The position numbers and the translations under genes were made by a program. The notes below the pieces were generated by a model. That model made no database searches and was not told where the DNA came from. It saw nothing but the letters and a program-made list of their open reading frames with translations. Shown piece after piece: positions 37,025-49,162 of a DNA stretch of 64,000 nucleotides (positions within the stretch are counted from its first letter, which is position 1; each line of letters opens with the position of its first letter). Origin of the DNA: Nectonema munidae (Eukaryota; Nematomorpha; Nectonematoida; Nectonematidae); NCBI GenBank assembly GCA_030549495.1, contig JAUIRK010000235.1, positions 620,001 to 684,000 of the forward strand, given 5' to 3'.

Positions 37025-38289
37025 GTGGATGGGTTATGGCCTTTTTGATAGCTTTGCCTCCCGTTCTGGGATGGTCCAAGTATACCTTCATCAAGGAAAA
37101 GGCCATGTGTACCTTGATATGGGACACAAACATCTTCTACACTCTATTTTGTCACAGCTTGGGCATATACACTCCCTTTGTTGTGATCCTCTTTTGCTAT
37201 TACGAAATATTAGTCACGGTGAACAAAAGTTCCAAGCGTTTGAAGCGCTATCGAAATCCAGCCATCGCTAAAAAGGGTTCCGCACTTCGCAAAGCGGTAC
37301 AACAGCGTATAAGCAACCAGTACACGCAATCACACTCCATTTTGAGTGGGACGCAAAGAGAAAATTCTGGATGCAAAAAATTTTGGATGAAAAAGCTCAT
37401 GTTTTTTGCCATTCGAGAAAAGAAGGGACAGTCGTTGAAGAATATGCGTATGTTTTCTTCTCGTCGAGCTGGGCAGCTTGAAAGAGGCCCTCATCAAAAT
37501 GGCGTAAAATTCGATTCTCCATACTTGAAGCAGAATAAAGTGAATTTAGCTCTCTACCGCTCCAGCATCCTAAAATCTCCTGTGATGAGGGATTATGGAG
37601 TTGCAAAGAAAATTCAAATGCTAAAAATGAAGAATGAAGGCAAAAAGGTTGTGGATAAAGAACACAATTTTGACACAAACTCTACTCTCATTTCATCTAT
37701 CAAGATTTCCGACGTTCGAGAGGCTTCTAAAACTTCTTTGACGCAGAGCTCTTTGAATGCGAGATATGATTGGTTGGAGGCAACATGTTCAAATGAATCT
37801 GACAAGCTAAAGAGTGGACATGAACCAACGACAACGCTTTTATCCTCAGATTTTGAAAAGTTTCCCTTGATAGACATTTGTGAGCTATTCAATCACACAA
37901 AGCCTTTCCATCAAAAATTCATCTTCGAAGAGTATAATAACAAGCAAAAAACAATTTTTACAAGTGATGAGAAAAAGTTGAAAAAAGTAAAAAAGATGTT
38001 GGCGCAAAAGCAGCTCCTCGTGAAGAAGTGCTTTAAAAATGACGAAAAATCGTTATCCGCTACGCTCGCCATCATCATTTTTGCCTTCGTCATTTCTTGG
38101 CTGCCGATAACGTGTGTAAACTTCGCGGAAACCATTTTGCATCTTAAAATTCCAAATTGGCTTCAATTATTCACCGTGTACACCATATTCTCCAACTCAA
38201 TCATTAATCCTATCATTTATGGACTGATGAACAAGAATTTTACAAAAGTCATATTGAAAACAATCGCTTGTAGGAAAAAAGGTAGGTAG
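37025..38289 (+). CDS. Tre1/moody-like class A GPCR, exon 2 (TM4 to C-terminus)
   Basis: Completes a 576-residue receptor. TM4 is about 152-170 (ends LPPVLGW), ECL2 Cys184 pairs with Cys106, and TM5 is about 192-220. A very long third intracellular loop (about 222-500) is rich in Lys, Ser and Arg. TM6 (about 502-524) has SWLP at 513-516 in place of CWxP, TM7 has NPIIY at 550-554, and a short basic tail ends CRKKGR. NPIIY and NRY are the two motifs studied in Drosophila Tre1. The stop is at 38287-38289. AAAG|GTAGGTAGT at 38281 is a strong splice-donor match, so a longer C-terminal tail could be spliced on; no such exon was identified. The loop is several times the class A norm. Confidence 0.88.
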
Positions 38290-39589
38290 TATGGTATCCA
38301 TCTTCAAATAAACTTACTTCCTTACAAATTTATTTAATTTCCCATTAAAACTTTTTTTTAATTTTTGAAATTTTCATTCTAAAAAATTTTTAATTTGCAT
38401 TTGGCCATGCATTTTTGAGCAAAGCAAATATTTTTTATAGCACATAACTATGTAAGAACTCTATAATTTAAAGCTTAAAATGTTTTTCCCTATTAATTAC
38501 TGTCCTGTCGATAGGGGGCGAGGCAAGGGAGCTAGGCCCCTGGGATTTATTTTGCCCATTTAAAACTCCTTTGAAATAAATAAATGTCTACACTTTCTTA
38601 TATTCCCGGCCCGATTAAAATAAGTTTGCCCCCCCCCCCGTACTTGAAGTGGGAGATGGGGCTAATTTAAACAATCAAGTCTTATTCTAGAAATCAAATA
38701 TATAGCATCTTTATCCTTAGAAATTCGTTTTATTTAATGTTTTAGTTTTTTTATCAAAATTTCTTTGAATAGTTGGCAATGTTTTTACACTTTGCTTAAA
38801 CTTTTTGTTAATAAAACTTAGTACAAATCATTTCATTTTCATGTAGTTTTTAATGTATAACTTTGGGATTGGAATAGTAGTGGCAAATCGAATCAGAGCT
38901 TTCAAAGCAATCTTTGCAAGCATAGGACTCTCCCATTTGAATCGAAAAATCGCAATGAGATATTTCAGAAAAACATATTTTGCACCTCCTCAATCATTAA
39001 CCAAATCAATATTAATTGAATAAAGAAGTCTTCCGAGACCAGATTACTAATCGAGATTATATACAGGTTTTTGATAAATTGATAGTATTTTTCAAAAAAA
39101 TTTTTAGATTAAATTTCTTGGCATGTTACACGCTGTTTTATGGCCTCCAGGACATTTTTATTATGGAAAATCTTATTTTCATTAAAAAATATGTTCGAAA
39201 ATCTAGCAAAATTTTTCTTAAGATACAATTATTCCAGCTTCATTTTAAAAGCTGACATTTTTATTACAATGGAGTACTCTGATCTCTTTTCCTTGCAGCG
39301 CAAGGTTAAAGGAATTCATATATTCAAATATGTTCACCAAAAATGATAGAAATATACGAAAACGGACATTAGAAAATTCTACATGCATGTCTAGTTTGCC
39401 TTCCAGAAATTGCTGGATTTCTTTCCATTGTATCGCTTAGAAAATTTTCTTTTGGAAAGCCACCTCATGTTTGTGTGCAGCGAGAGTTATTCAAATCTGA
39501 AAACAAAAAAGTTTAGTGACTTCATTGAAAATATTTTTTAACTCATCGGGTATGGTTTTATGGCTCGGTGCACTGTGTACCAATTGATA
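38290..39589. other. Intergenic DNA downstream of the GPCR
   Basis: AATAAA-type signals lie soon after the GPCR stop (for example TCAAATAAAC near 38305). A C-run lies near 38630 in a GC-rich patch that may be a MITE remnant. Small open frames at 39.0-39.35 kb have no resemblance. Confidence 0.4.
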
Positions 39590-39648
39590 TATATAAAGAA
39601 AAGACAGTTTATTGAGAAGAAGTAGTGATTCTTATTCTTGTGTTTGCG
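39590..39648 (-). repeat. Fossil direct repeat flanking the gag relic (left)
   Basis: Matches 40549-40602 in the same orientation with small differences: a GACAGTTTATTGAGAAG block and TTATTCTTGTGTTTGC. It may be a remnant of a terminal repeat of the retroelement, or an internal duplication. Confidence 0.5.
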
Positions 39649-40495
39649 TATATATATATTCTCTAATTGTCTTTAGGGTAGAAGGTGATTGTCTTTGTAT
39701 AGGGTGCAAGTTACTTATTTTGTCAGTTAGAACTGCATTGTAATCCATCTTTTTTGAACAATCTTGAGCGAAGTGATATATGCTTTTGCAATTGTGACAC
39801 TTCATAATATTTCCAAATCGATCTTTTGGATTAGTGCGCTTGAAATTTTGGATTTTCCTTCCTTTGTTTTGATATCCATAGAGAGCGCTTTTTTCATCCT
39901 TTTCTCTTGTGTCTTCGAGATTGTCGAGTTTTTGAGCAGGAAACGCATTTTCGGTTTTAATATGGATGACACTACCGTGTTCAACCGCTTGGTCCTCTCC
40001 ACGTGAAGATATTTTGAAACCCTGATGAATTTTCAGTATTTGTTTTTTCATGTTAGCTAATGTCGCATCTGCAAGTGTTCCCAACACTAAACGTGCTTTC
40101 TCTTGGACGAGATTTCAGGTAAAGTCATAGGGCTGGATTTGCGTTCGTTATAATTTCTTTCAAATGCGACTGAAGTCAATCATCGGAATTCCTTCTTCTC
40201 GGCGAGAATAGATAAATTTCCTCCATGATTGGACAGCTTTGAAGTTTTTATTCCTTTCATAGAAGCCATCTAATTTTTTTATGATTTCACTAATTCCACT
40301 TTCACTGTTTATAATATCAATATCCATCTCAAGTGCTACATCTCGTGATGCTGAAGGATCGGAAAGTGATAAAAGAAAAGCCCTACCTTGCTTTTTCTTA
40401 TCGAAATCTGTTAGATTTTGCCAGATCTTTAGTTGGTTTTTCCACTGCCCATGAAATTCTTTGAAAGTTGGTGGTGCTTTCCAACTTGAAGACAT
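39632..40495 (-). mobile_element. Fossil LTR-retrotransposon, gag region with zinc knuckle
   Basis: Gag-like region of an LTR retrotransposon of the kind common in crustacean and cnidarian genomes. The N-terminal part contains KIWQNLTDFDKKKQG and a helical capsid-like stretch. The downstream part has one CCHC zinc knuckle (CHNCKSIYHFAQDC) for RNA binding. No protease, reverse transcriptase or integrase is seen beside it. Flanked by short direct repeats (39590-39648 and 40549-40602). It is broken, with at least one break and probable internal loss, and looks moderately old. A second fragment lies at 32795-33100. Confidence 0.8.
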
Positions 40496-40548
40496 TCGAA
40501 GAAGACTAACACTTTATAAGGAGAAACTACTCTCTGCTACCATAATTA

Positions 40549-40602
40549 TATATAAAGAAGACAGTTTATTGAGAAGTAGGGATTTTTATTCTTGTGTTTG
40601 CA
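40549..40602 (-). repeat. Fossil direct repeat flanking the gag relic (right)
   Basis: Partner of 39590-39648, same orientation. Confidence 0.5.
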
Positions 40603-40629
40603 GTTGTTCTATTGCTGAGTTTCGCAAAA

Positions 40630-41407
40630 TAAAAATTTGTCTACCACGTTCTTGCCATATACATATTGTACGTAAACGGAAGGCTGAGATAAGTTTGCAG
40701 CATCCATCTTTTCATCGATCAGAGCAAAAAGTTGAAAATCGAATTCCAAATCAATTAAACCATGCCTGACATGTTATCAGACATCTCTCCTATTTGCCTT
40801 CTAACGGTATCATTTGACAGGAAGATATGCTTCAACTTTACAACTTCAGAACTTCTTAGCACATTCAATATATCTTTGCAGCAAGGTATTATCAACTGTT
40901 CTGCTATGTTGTGGGACTTTTTGACAGCTGATTTTTTTTGAAACTTTTCTAACCATACTTAACATTTTACAAAAGCATTCCTATGTTATTTATCAAACAT
41001 GAATTTCTGCAATCGTTCAGCCAATAGTTTTGTTTACTGAACTCTAGTGCTTCACAACCAGCGCAAGCTTCACTTGACGGGCTTTAAAAAAGTGGATGCT
41101 AAAACTTCAGAACACAAAGAACACTTATGTTCCCCTTCCCCACAACGAAATTTCAAGTGTGATTCGTCATATTTCATTTTTTGTCAAAGTAAGTTTTAAT
41201 TAAGAAAAATGCACATTTACAAATTAGGCCTGAAAAGCAACAAAAGAAAAAAATAGTAGTCGATTCAAAGACTAACTTATTTATTCTTTTTAAATGTAAT
41301 TTATTGGCAAAAATGGCAAATGCCCTAATATGGGTGCAGTATTTTGCGAAAAACAATCACTCAGTGTCCTCTTTCGCGGCACGCGAACTCTAATTTGAAA
41401 ACCACTG
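40630..41407 (-). pseudogene. hAT transposase relic, BED-finger SCAND3/ZBED-like, 5' part
   Basis: On the minus strand, 41190-41030 reads like the BED zinc-finger N-terminus (YDESHLKFRCGEGEHKCSLC, then SEVLASTFLKPVKLA). 40950-40760 reads like VKKSHNIAEQLIIPC and LSNDTVRRQIGEMSDNM, a hallmark stretch of SCAND3/ZBED5/FAM200-type hAT transposases. Stops and frame shifts occur throughout; a BED-finger histidine reads Leu/Val. The element end, CAGTGGTTTTCAAATTAGAG on minus, lies at 41407-41388; an 8-base flank AGCTAGAA follows, but its partner was not found. The 3' half is missing, replaced by the gag fossil neighbourhood. Relatives are at 55905-57215 on plus. Confidence 0.7.
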
Positions 41408-44400
41408 AGCTAGAAGGTTGATGCAATCAGAATTAACAAGGTAATTTGACTTCATAAAATCTTTGCAGTTGTGATGAGATTGAGAGCTTACAGTAAAAGT
41501 ATAATGTTGGGTTGATGGTGGTGTGTTTATTGGACAAAATCCTTTTATAAATTTTAAAAATTATAAAAAAAAAGTTCGCCCTCTCCTCCCAATCTTAAAA
41601 AAAATTATTTATTAGAAAAGAGTTGACCTAAAAAATATATTATTTATTCTACAATCATTTTTAAAGTATTTTCTTTGAAAAGGTGTGAACCTATTAATTT
41701 TTATACTGGAACGAATAAAAAATATTCTATCAAAACACGTAAAAGCAATTATTTAAAAATAAAAATATTGAAACTTTGAAAAATTTAACATTGGATCTTA
41801 ATAAACACCAAAACAATAAGACACAATTTCAGACGAAGCACTTGGCTGTTCTAGTAGTTAATCACTAAATATGATCTTTCGCTGCTACTGTTGTAGATTT
41901 TGAATCTTAGAGAATATCATATATATAACTTTCCCTAGGGCTTGAAACTTTTTCTCTTTAACTCTGTCAAAAAGACCATCCCTATCACTTGTGCAGTTAA
42001 GGGCGACTTGATGTCCACAAAATTCAAGCAGTCTCTGCTTTTAATAGAAAAAAATTGTTTTTTATTCTTCCTTTAAAACGGACCATCAGTTCATTTACTG
42101 CCACAAAATGTGGTTTAATTTCAGGGCAGGGTTGTGCTAAAAATGTTCAAAATAGGACACATGAATTAGTTGTGGATATAACTCCTTCAGCAGTTTAGCT
42201 GCTTAAATATTCTACCTGGCGACATAATTTTAAAGTAAATACCCATTTTCTATTTTAATTTGAAGTTCTTTGATAAGATAAATAATTTAAATGAATATTT
42301 ATGTCCCACAATAGAGGGGTCAAAAAATATTTAAACTGTTCTGTTCAAATGATTTTAAAATAAAATATATTTTTAGAATCTATTTCCAAACTTGCTCTTA
42401 GTTTTATTAACTTCAAAAAATTTTATAAAATCTAGATTTTTTTTCGAAAGAACTTTAAAAAAGTTGACTTTTTGACATAATAGCTGAATTTTTTGCACAA
42501 ACCTTGTAAAACATGCCTAGTAACGTGTTTTACAAGTGGTATTAGAAAAGTTTATTTTACTTTTTAAAGTGTTCCCATTCTCAAAGTACAATATAAAGTG
42601 GTAGCTTCAAACATTAGACATTTTAAGTTCCATACCAGCAATCAAATCAAAGACAAGAGGGAAGATCTAAAAGATTGTGGATTAAAAAGTGTCACAAAAT
42701 TCAAATGAATACAAGAAACCCAATAATTTTTAAACTGAGTATACTCCACTTAATTGCTAAAAAATGCTTTTATTAAAATCGGTTCATATAGAATTATTTC
42801 ATTTTTGACTGATTATAATCTCTTAAAATCAGATTTCCACCGATTAAAAATTTTTCAAAAGGTAGATTAAGGCAAAATGTTTCGAAAACGAGATATTGAA
42901 GAAAATAAATAAGAATGAATTGTAACAATGTTTGGATAGAATCGAATCCAAAAAAAGTTCAAAAATTGATTTGTAAGAAGGAATTTGGGTAATATCCTCC
43001 TATAAATTATATATAATCTGTACATAAGTACTTTCATATAAATTATTATGCAAATATTGAACAACTTATAAGGAGGCAGGATGATTTTTATAAATCTAAA
43101 CCATGAAAGGAGCGAATGAAAATTTAACTAAGTGAGAGCCTAAACAAATTTTTTAGAGTTAGATCTCAAATTCAGATCAAATCATCGTTGAACAGCCCTG
43201 GAAAGCACAGGGGAACTCGGAAATGCACAATTCATCTCCAAATATCACAGATTTTATGTAAGTAGCAATTTGTTGTCAATTGTACTTTTATTATAAAAAA
43301 CTTACCATTATTTAGATCGGGGATTCTTAACGTGTGATCAATGGGATTGGTTTCAAGTCCGTGAGGGTCAGATTAAAAAACAATTTTTTTTAAATTTAAA
43401 ATATACTTTTTGATTAAGATTCATTTGAAAGTTAACACAGTCTTTAGTGTAACAAAAAAGCTAGGGATCAAAAGTGATCTTTCCAGTTAAATAATTTCTT
43501 CCCACAGATACATTATTGTGGAGGAAAAATGTATGATTAAAATACATTAATACTTTCCAAAAAAATATTCGACATACTTGAGTAAGATTCAATTCATTTA
43601 AGTTTGAAAAAGATTAATACACCTTCATAGAAAATAGTTAACGAATTCAAAAAAAATTAGCTTCACATTATCATAACCATGCCAAATGTATATTTTAAGC
43701 TATAAAGTAGATAGCGAATAAATAAAAGGGAAAATTAAACACTTTGAATATTTATTAAAAATTAAAAGAAAAATATAGTTAAAAACTAAATACACATTAT
43801 TTTTAATGACAAAAATTTGAAATGGAAAAAATATATATATATATATACGTGTGTGCATACTTTAGATAAATTAGTAGGCAATACGAGATAAGTATGTTGA
43901 AGAGTGAAACTTAAAAATTTTCACGCGTAAGAGAAGCATGATTTATAGGTCTCTTTCAATGAAATGATTACGCTGTCTTAACATTTAGAAATTGCTGAAG
44001 GGACAAATTATTATCACTGTTATCATAAATATAGAAGAGTATCGTTAACTAATTAAAATTAGGAACATTTAATATCGCAAGATATAAAACATTAAGATGA
44101 TTTAATGACGCACACACACACAAAGAAGGAAAACTAATATATATATAGGCATATATTCTTAATACAGGTGAAGTAGTATGCAGCATATAAATGACTGCTT
44201 AGCCAACATATACATTTATTATTGATGCTAAAAATAGATATGACCAAAGAAAGAGAGCTAAATCAGGTTGATTGTTGCTGACTATATTTAGTACCTTCTT
44301 TTCAAGATCTATATACTATCATATCCTAAAATATAAAAAAGGATAATTAGTACATTTATATATTCAAAATTTTATTAAATCAACTTAGGATGCTTAAAAA

Positions 44401-44977
44401 CATGAACCAAATTAATTAAAATTTTTAAAAAATATATCCATCAAAATTATTTTCAAATCAATTAGTCATTAACAATTCTTGAATAAAAAGATATCATTGT
44501 AGAAAATAACATAATTACACACTTTTTAATTTTTTACCGTGCGTGGTTTTGTCAGAGCATTAATAGCATTAAAAAATAAAATGGAGTCAAAAATTAATAT
44601 GGATATAATATGAGAAAGAGAAAACACAATACAAAAAGTATATCAGGAAAAAAATTAAAATTAGAAAAACTCAACTATGAAGAAAATGGAAAAAGTAATT
44701 CTTTAGTTGGAGCTTAGGTTCAACATAAAAAAATTAGGGCTTTTATTGAGAACAAAATATAAAAGGTTGTTATAAAAAAATTAGATTGAATTGACGTGTT
44801 CCTACAAAGATAAGTAAAAAATAATTTTAAGGTAAATAATTTACATCATATTATTTTTATTTAAATAGGCATCTTATAATGAATGAAGTTGCATATCGTA
44901 TATTTGAAGCAACTTGAAACTATTCTTCACACCACTACATAAGGAAATAAATTTGAAAAAAAGCGAAAGAAAATTAC
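41408..44977. other. Gene-poor AT-rich DNA, may hide the last HMGB exon
   Basis: No gene supported. 43317-43372 (GGGGATTCTTAACGTGTGAT and GTCCGTGAGGGTC) looks like a hAT left end. (TA)n/(TG)n tracts lie near 43835-43855. The C-terminal exon of the minus-strand HMGB gene should be here, but I could not choose among weak acceptors such as those near 44235 and 44280. Confidence 0.4.
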
Positions 44978-45152
44978 TTGGGCATATCTTTCTTTATCTT
45001 TTTGAGCCATTTTGTCATATTTGGAACGCTCATTTGGCGGTAATTTATTCCACAAAGCACCCAGTTCCTTGGCAACTTCAGAAACTGCCCACTCTGGGTG
45101 CACCATCTTGATTTGAGGACGTTGATCATTGGAAAAGAAGAAAAAAGCAGAT
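44978..45152 (-). CDS. HMGB/DSP1-like protein, exon 3 (most of HMG box B)
   Basis: Residues 106-163, SAFFFFSNDQ ... YDKMAQKDKERYAQ. The acceptor AG precedes A|TCTGCT, so the split Leu codon (TT|A) joins exon 2 exactly as in other HMGB proteins (KRALSAFF). The donor is CAA|GTAATT, phase 0. The box lacks its last few residues (usually E-x-x-x-Y), and any acidic tail must come from a further exon not identified. Confidence 0.88.
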
Positions 45153-47058
45153 CTTCAAAGAAAAAAGAGACAACGATATAGATGTTAGGAAACACGATTT
45201 CATCTACTCAATACACTATCTAATGATTCCGACTTTAAATTAATACTGCAATGTTGTTTAGCCTCTTGATTGATTGAATTCAAAAGAACGACGCTTAACT
45301 TACTATGCTCATTGTGGTAGCCGCAGGCGTACAGGCCAGCTAAATATACTAAAAATCAATTTCGAACCTTTGGTTGCTACGACAATTTTGAATGTAAAAA
45401 CAAACATTTTTCAGCAAAAAAAACTATAGATTGGAATGGCCTAAAAATTGATGCATTTCTAAAAAGTGAAGGAATCTAAAATATATAAGGGAAATGGCAT
45501 AGAAAGTAAAGAAACAAAATTTTAAACTTTTAGATTTAAATTATGTGCATTTGAACATGTGAATATAATTATTATATTGTTTAATTGATCTACCCTTCTT
45601 CAATTTTCCTATATAAAAATTTGATAAATGAGAGTAGTAAGCAAATTTGATTGTTATCACACAAGGCAAGCCAAATCCAGGACCGGTTTCGAACTTTTTT
45701 GGTCTCAACAGTTGGATGAAGGTTGTTATTCGCATTTCTGTGAATCGAACTGTGACCTAAGGAGAGGGTGGACAGCACTGCCCTAACGCATCAGCCGTTC
45801 AGCATACGTTTAATATTAAATACTACAAGTTTACAATAAAACTTTAGTTTCATTAACGTTTTCACAAATAACTCACAACAATGGGTTAAGTAATATAGCT
45901 GTTATTAAATAAATAAATTACTTTTCTAGTTTTTGTGCCCGGTAATCGATTAGCCAGAGTGTAAAGATACATGTAGTAAAGGATGATTTAGGCTCATACA
46001 CGGATCTCAATATAAAGTTATTAACCGTCTACGCCCAATAAAACAGTTATTGGTTAACTTCAGTAAATGCATGCGATTGAAAAAAGCACTCTGCTCCAGA
46101 AATATTCAGCGGTCAATAATGAGTAACAGGGAATAGTGTGTCTCGTTAAAAAAACATATACGTTTATCATGGGGCAGTCAAGATGCGTGGGAGGGTTCAT
46201 CATTCTCCTCTCTCTCTATTAGTTATGGGATTCGTTGTAATCGATCATCAATAAACTTAGGTGAGTTCAAAGACAAGTTTGGGTTGTTTAGCCTCGTCAG
46301 TTTCACCTTGTCCAAAGCACACCGATATTTTTAAGATTCTTAGTAGGATTTAAGTGGAACTTATAAAATTACAATATATAAAATCCGTCTTTAATAAAGT
46401 ATACAGTTAATAATGAGTAAATAAATAAATGATTAAAGTAACAAATGCATCGTACCAACAAATAATTTCATGTTTTTTATAATACGAACTTAACAACATA
46501 AACTAATTATTTTTAGAAAACTACTACTAAAAAATATACAAATGTACTTTTTGACTTGGTGGGAGAGAATTCCAAAACGAGCCATAAATCCTGTTTATCA
46601 TTTTTTACTTACACAAAATATACAATCAATATATACATTTGTGTACATAAAAATAAATATGGATATGATTTAATTGGTAAAAAGATAATACTTATGAAAT
46701 AAGAGTTAATGGTGTATTTAAAATTAAGTAATGAAAAATGTAAAAAAAAATTAGAGTTGTCAAAAAAAGAATTAAAACTACTATCGAGATGTTAGGACAG
46801 TTCATTTATAAAATATAAAAATAGTATTCACAGACAAAAATTTTTTTTCGTAGCAGCACTACTAAGGTTCAATACCCAAAGGAAAACACCATAGGCATAA
46901 TTGATAAAGAATTTTATCAAAGGTTTCGGGTTCGAATCTCAGCATTGTCTATAAAATCACAAGATGGTACTTTTTTACATTCATTAAAAAAATATTTTGA
47001 TTGACGAAAAAACTCATTTTTTTAAGAACAAAGACGAAAAAATAATATTATAAATTAC
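45153..47058 (-). other. 1.9-kb intron of the HMGB gene
   Basis: GTAATT donor, TTTGAAG acceptor, phase 2. It holds a tRNA-derived SINE (45640-45805) and a tRNA-like scrap near 46895-46960. Confidence 0.75.
45640..45805 (-). mobile_element. tRNA-derived SINE, family B
   Basis: On the minus strand, GGCTGATGCGTTAGGGCAGT resembles an A box and ACAGTTCGATTCAC a B box, followed by a body with ATCCAACTGTTGAGACC, AGTTCGAAACCGGTCCTGG and TTGGCTTGCCTTGTG. The head differs from SINE family A. It lies in the HMGB intron in the gene's own orientation. Confidence 0.6.
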
Positions 47059-47225
47059 AAAGCTCTTTTGGGGGCGTTAGGGTCTTTTAGTTTCTTTCTC
47101 TTTCTAACTACTCCATCATCGTTGTTAGAAGGGTGGGCATTATAATGCTTCATTTCATTATCATAGCGCATTTTATCATTCAAAGCCAACTGTTCAAAAT
47201 GCGCTTTCTGGTGTGGATTCAATTT
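47059..47225 (-). CDS. HMGB/DSP1-like protein, exon 2
   Basis: Residues 50-105. It ends box A (KLNPHQKAHFEQLALNDKMR, YDNEMKHY), then a linker with a basic run RKRKK and KDPNAPKRAL, which opens box B. The acceptor TTTTAAG|AAATTG and donor GCTTT|GTAATT keep the frame on both sides. Confidence 0.9.
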
Positions 47226-47290
47226 CTTAAAAGAAAAAAAAAATTTTTTTAAATTATGCATAAATTTGAGGCAATAATTGATATATTTAC

Positions 47291-47437
47291 CTTCCAGTCA
47301 TCCGAGCATTTTTTAGAAAATTCAGCAAAATTGATGGTCTGATTTGGATTGGCTGCTTTGATTTCAGCATTACACTGTTTAACGTAGTAGGCATATGCTG
47401 AAACTTTTCCTTTGGGTTTAGAACTATCTCTCACCAT
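47291..47437 (-). CDS. HMGB: HMGB/DSP1-like protein, exon 1 (start of HMG box A)
   Basis: Non-sequence-specific nuclear protein that bends DNA and helps assemble chromatin and transcription complexes. Exon 1 codes 49 residues. After MVRDSSK it starts box A at about residue 8 ([16 protein letters not shown] ... [13 protein letters not shown]); the pattern PKGKxSAYAYFV...FSKKCSxxWK is diagnostic of HMGB1-4/DSP1. The donor AAG|GTAAAT is phase 0. With exons 2 and 3 it gives 163 residues and two HMG boxes, the second slightly short. The start is the first ATG in frame. The long Gln-rich N-terminus of insect DSP1 is absent, which fits a short HMGB isoform. Confidence 0.92.
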
Positions 47438-49162
47438 GTTGAAAATGAATGAATCGTATTAAATTTGAGAAATATTGACTAAGAATAAATTTGTAAAATT
47501 AATTATTTCAATAGAAATTAAAATTCAAAAAATATAACTCAAAAGTTGTGGGTATCCATAAAAGATTATATCAAAACTCCTTGGGAAAATAACGCATAAG
47601 ATGAAACAATCTCTCGCAAATATCAAATTTAGGAAATAATTCCTAAAACAAAAATCCTCACCGAGCACATTATTTAAAAAAAATACTTTGGATATCCAAA
47701 TAGAAATATAACGAGTTTAAAAAATATTACTTAATGGTTTCAAACAAAAATAAACTAACAAAGTTTAGAATGTGATAAAAAAAATATATTGAACATATGA
47801 AACGTTCAAAAAATGTAATAAAAACCAGCATTCATTATCCTTAGTGAAGTACTATGGAGATCCCAAGTGGATATCGGATAAAAATCAAATAATATTGAAT
47901 GATTTCAGTGAAAAAGTGGATACATTCGACGAAAATAAGTGATTGCAAAGCTAAAAAAAGTGATAAAATTGGGGGAATTTTTTTTTAAAGAGTTTAAAAC
48001 GGTCTAAAAATTTTTATATACAAGCAGTACATATATATCATAGTTATAGTGTAGAAAGATATAGGATATATAATGTATAAATAAATATATAGGAACATAG
48101 GGAATATATAGGAAGACATATATACATCTATATAAAGAATACGAGTATAAGGTACCTGATAGCTTTGCAATAATGGAGAGGTCTATGCAGTGCGCAAGGA
48201 TATGGGAAAGTAATGTGCGCAGAAGAACAAAATGAAGAACCAATCAAAACGCTCCATTTAATACAAAGCAAATTTGAAGAATAAGACTAAATAGTGAATC
48301 AAAGCTTCAAAATAAGATTAAAAAATAGATAAATTGCATCAATTAATAAAAATTAATTTTTACATTTCTTTACTTTTCTTTTAACTCAAAGATATGAGAT
48401 TTCAGTTGTGAGCTTGCCCAGGAATACTCTATTGTGTGTTATACGGCTTCTTAAAAATGGCCGACCTTTTTCTCAAAAAAGACAGTAAGCTCATTTCTAT
48501 CATTTTGAAAATTTTAATTATAGTTTTATTATAACGGAGTAGATTTGTTCAAACTTTTTCAAAATATAAAATTAAATTTTAAATTAATACTTTTACAAAA
48601 GGACTTTTTTATTTGGGATAACTTTATTTTTTTAAAATTTGCAATGCTCGTTTAACTATACTTTTGTGTAATTTTTAACTAAATAATTGCTCTAAATTCT
48701 GCATTAGTTTTGTACTATTTTAAATTAAAGTATATTATGATATTATTTAAGCTTAATATACTTTAAACCCCAATAAATATTTTTTTCTTTCTATCAAATT
48801 TACAAGTGTACTATTATTTATAATTCGAACAAATATTTTTTATTTAGTTTGAAAAAGAAACTAAATTTAGTTGAGCTATTTGTTTACTATTACAATTAGA
48901 TTCAATTTTTTTGCTTTCGAATGAGGATTCTTTGATTTCGATAGAGAATTAAAATATAATAACTTTAAAAATATATAATCTCTGATTTACTTGTTGGATC
49001 TAAACTTTCCAAATTATTTATCAATTTCTCAAGTTAAAATTTTTATAATGAAAGGTTCAGGATACAATTAGGCCTCAAGATAATAATATTTTAGAGGCCG
49101 AATTTACCTGCTTCTAAAAAAAGTCTTCTACACTATTTCATTTAGTGCAATAGTTATATATT
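47438..49162. other. AT-rich intergenic DNA upstream of HMGB
   Basis: Holds the HMGB 5' UTR and promoter; no clear core element seen. 48880-48915 is an exact 36-bp copy of 51358-51393. No gene supported. Confidence 0.4.

Noticed and set aside
43835-43856. (TA)n/(TG)n tract as a regulatory element
   Set aside because: An ordinary microsatellite with no gene start nearby.
46860-46960. tRNA-like stretch with GGGTTCGAATCTC
   Set aside because: A B box is present and a loose D-arm can be drawn, but no acceptor stem closes and the anticodon arm does not pair. At best a tRNA pseudogene or SINE scrap.
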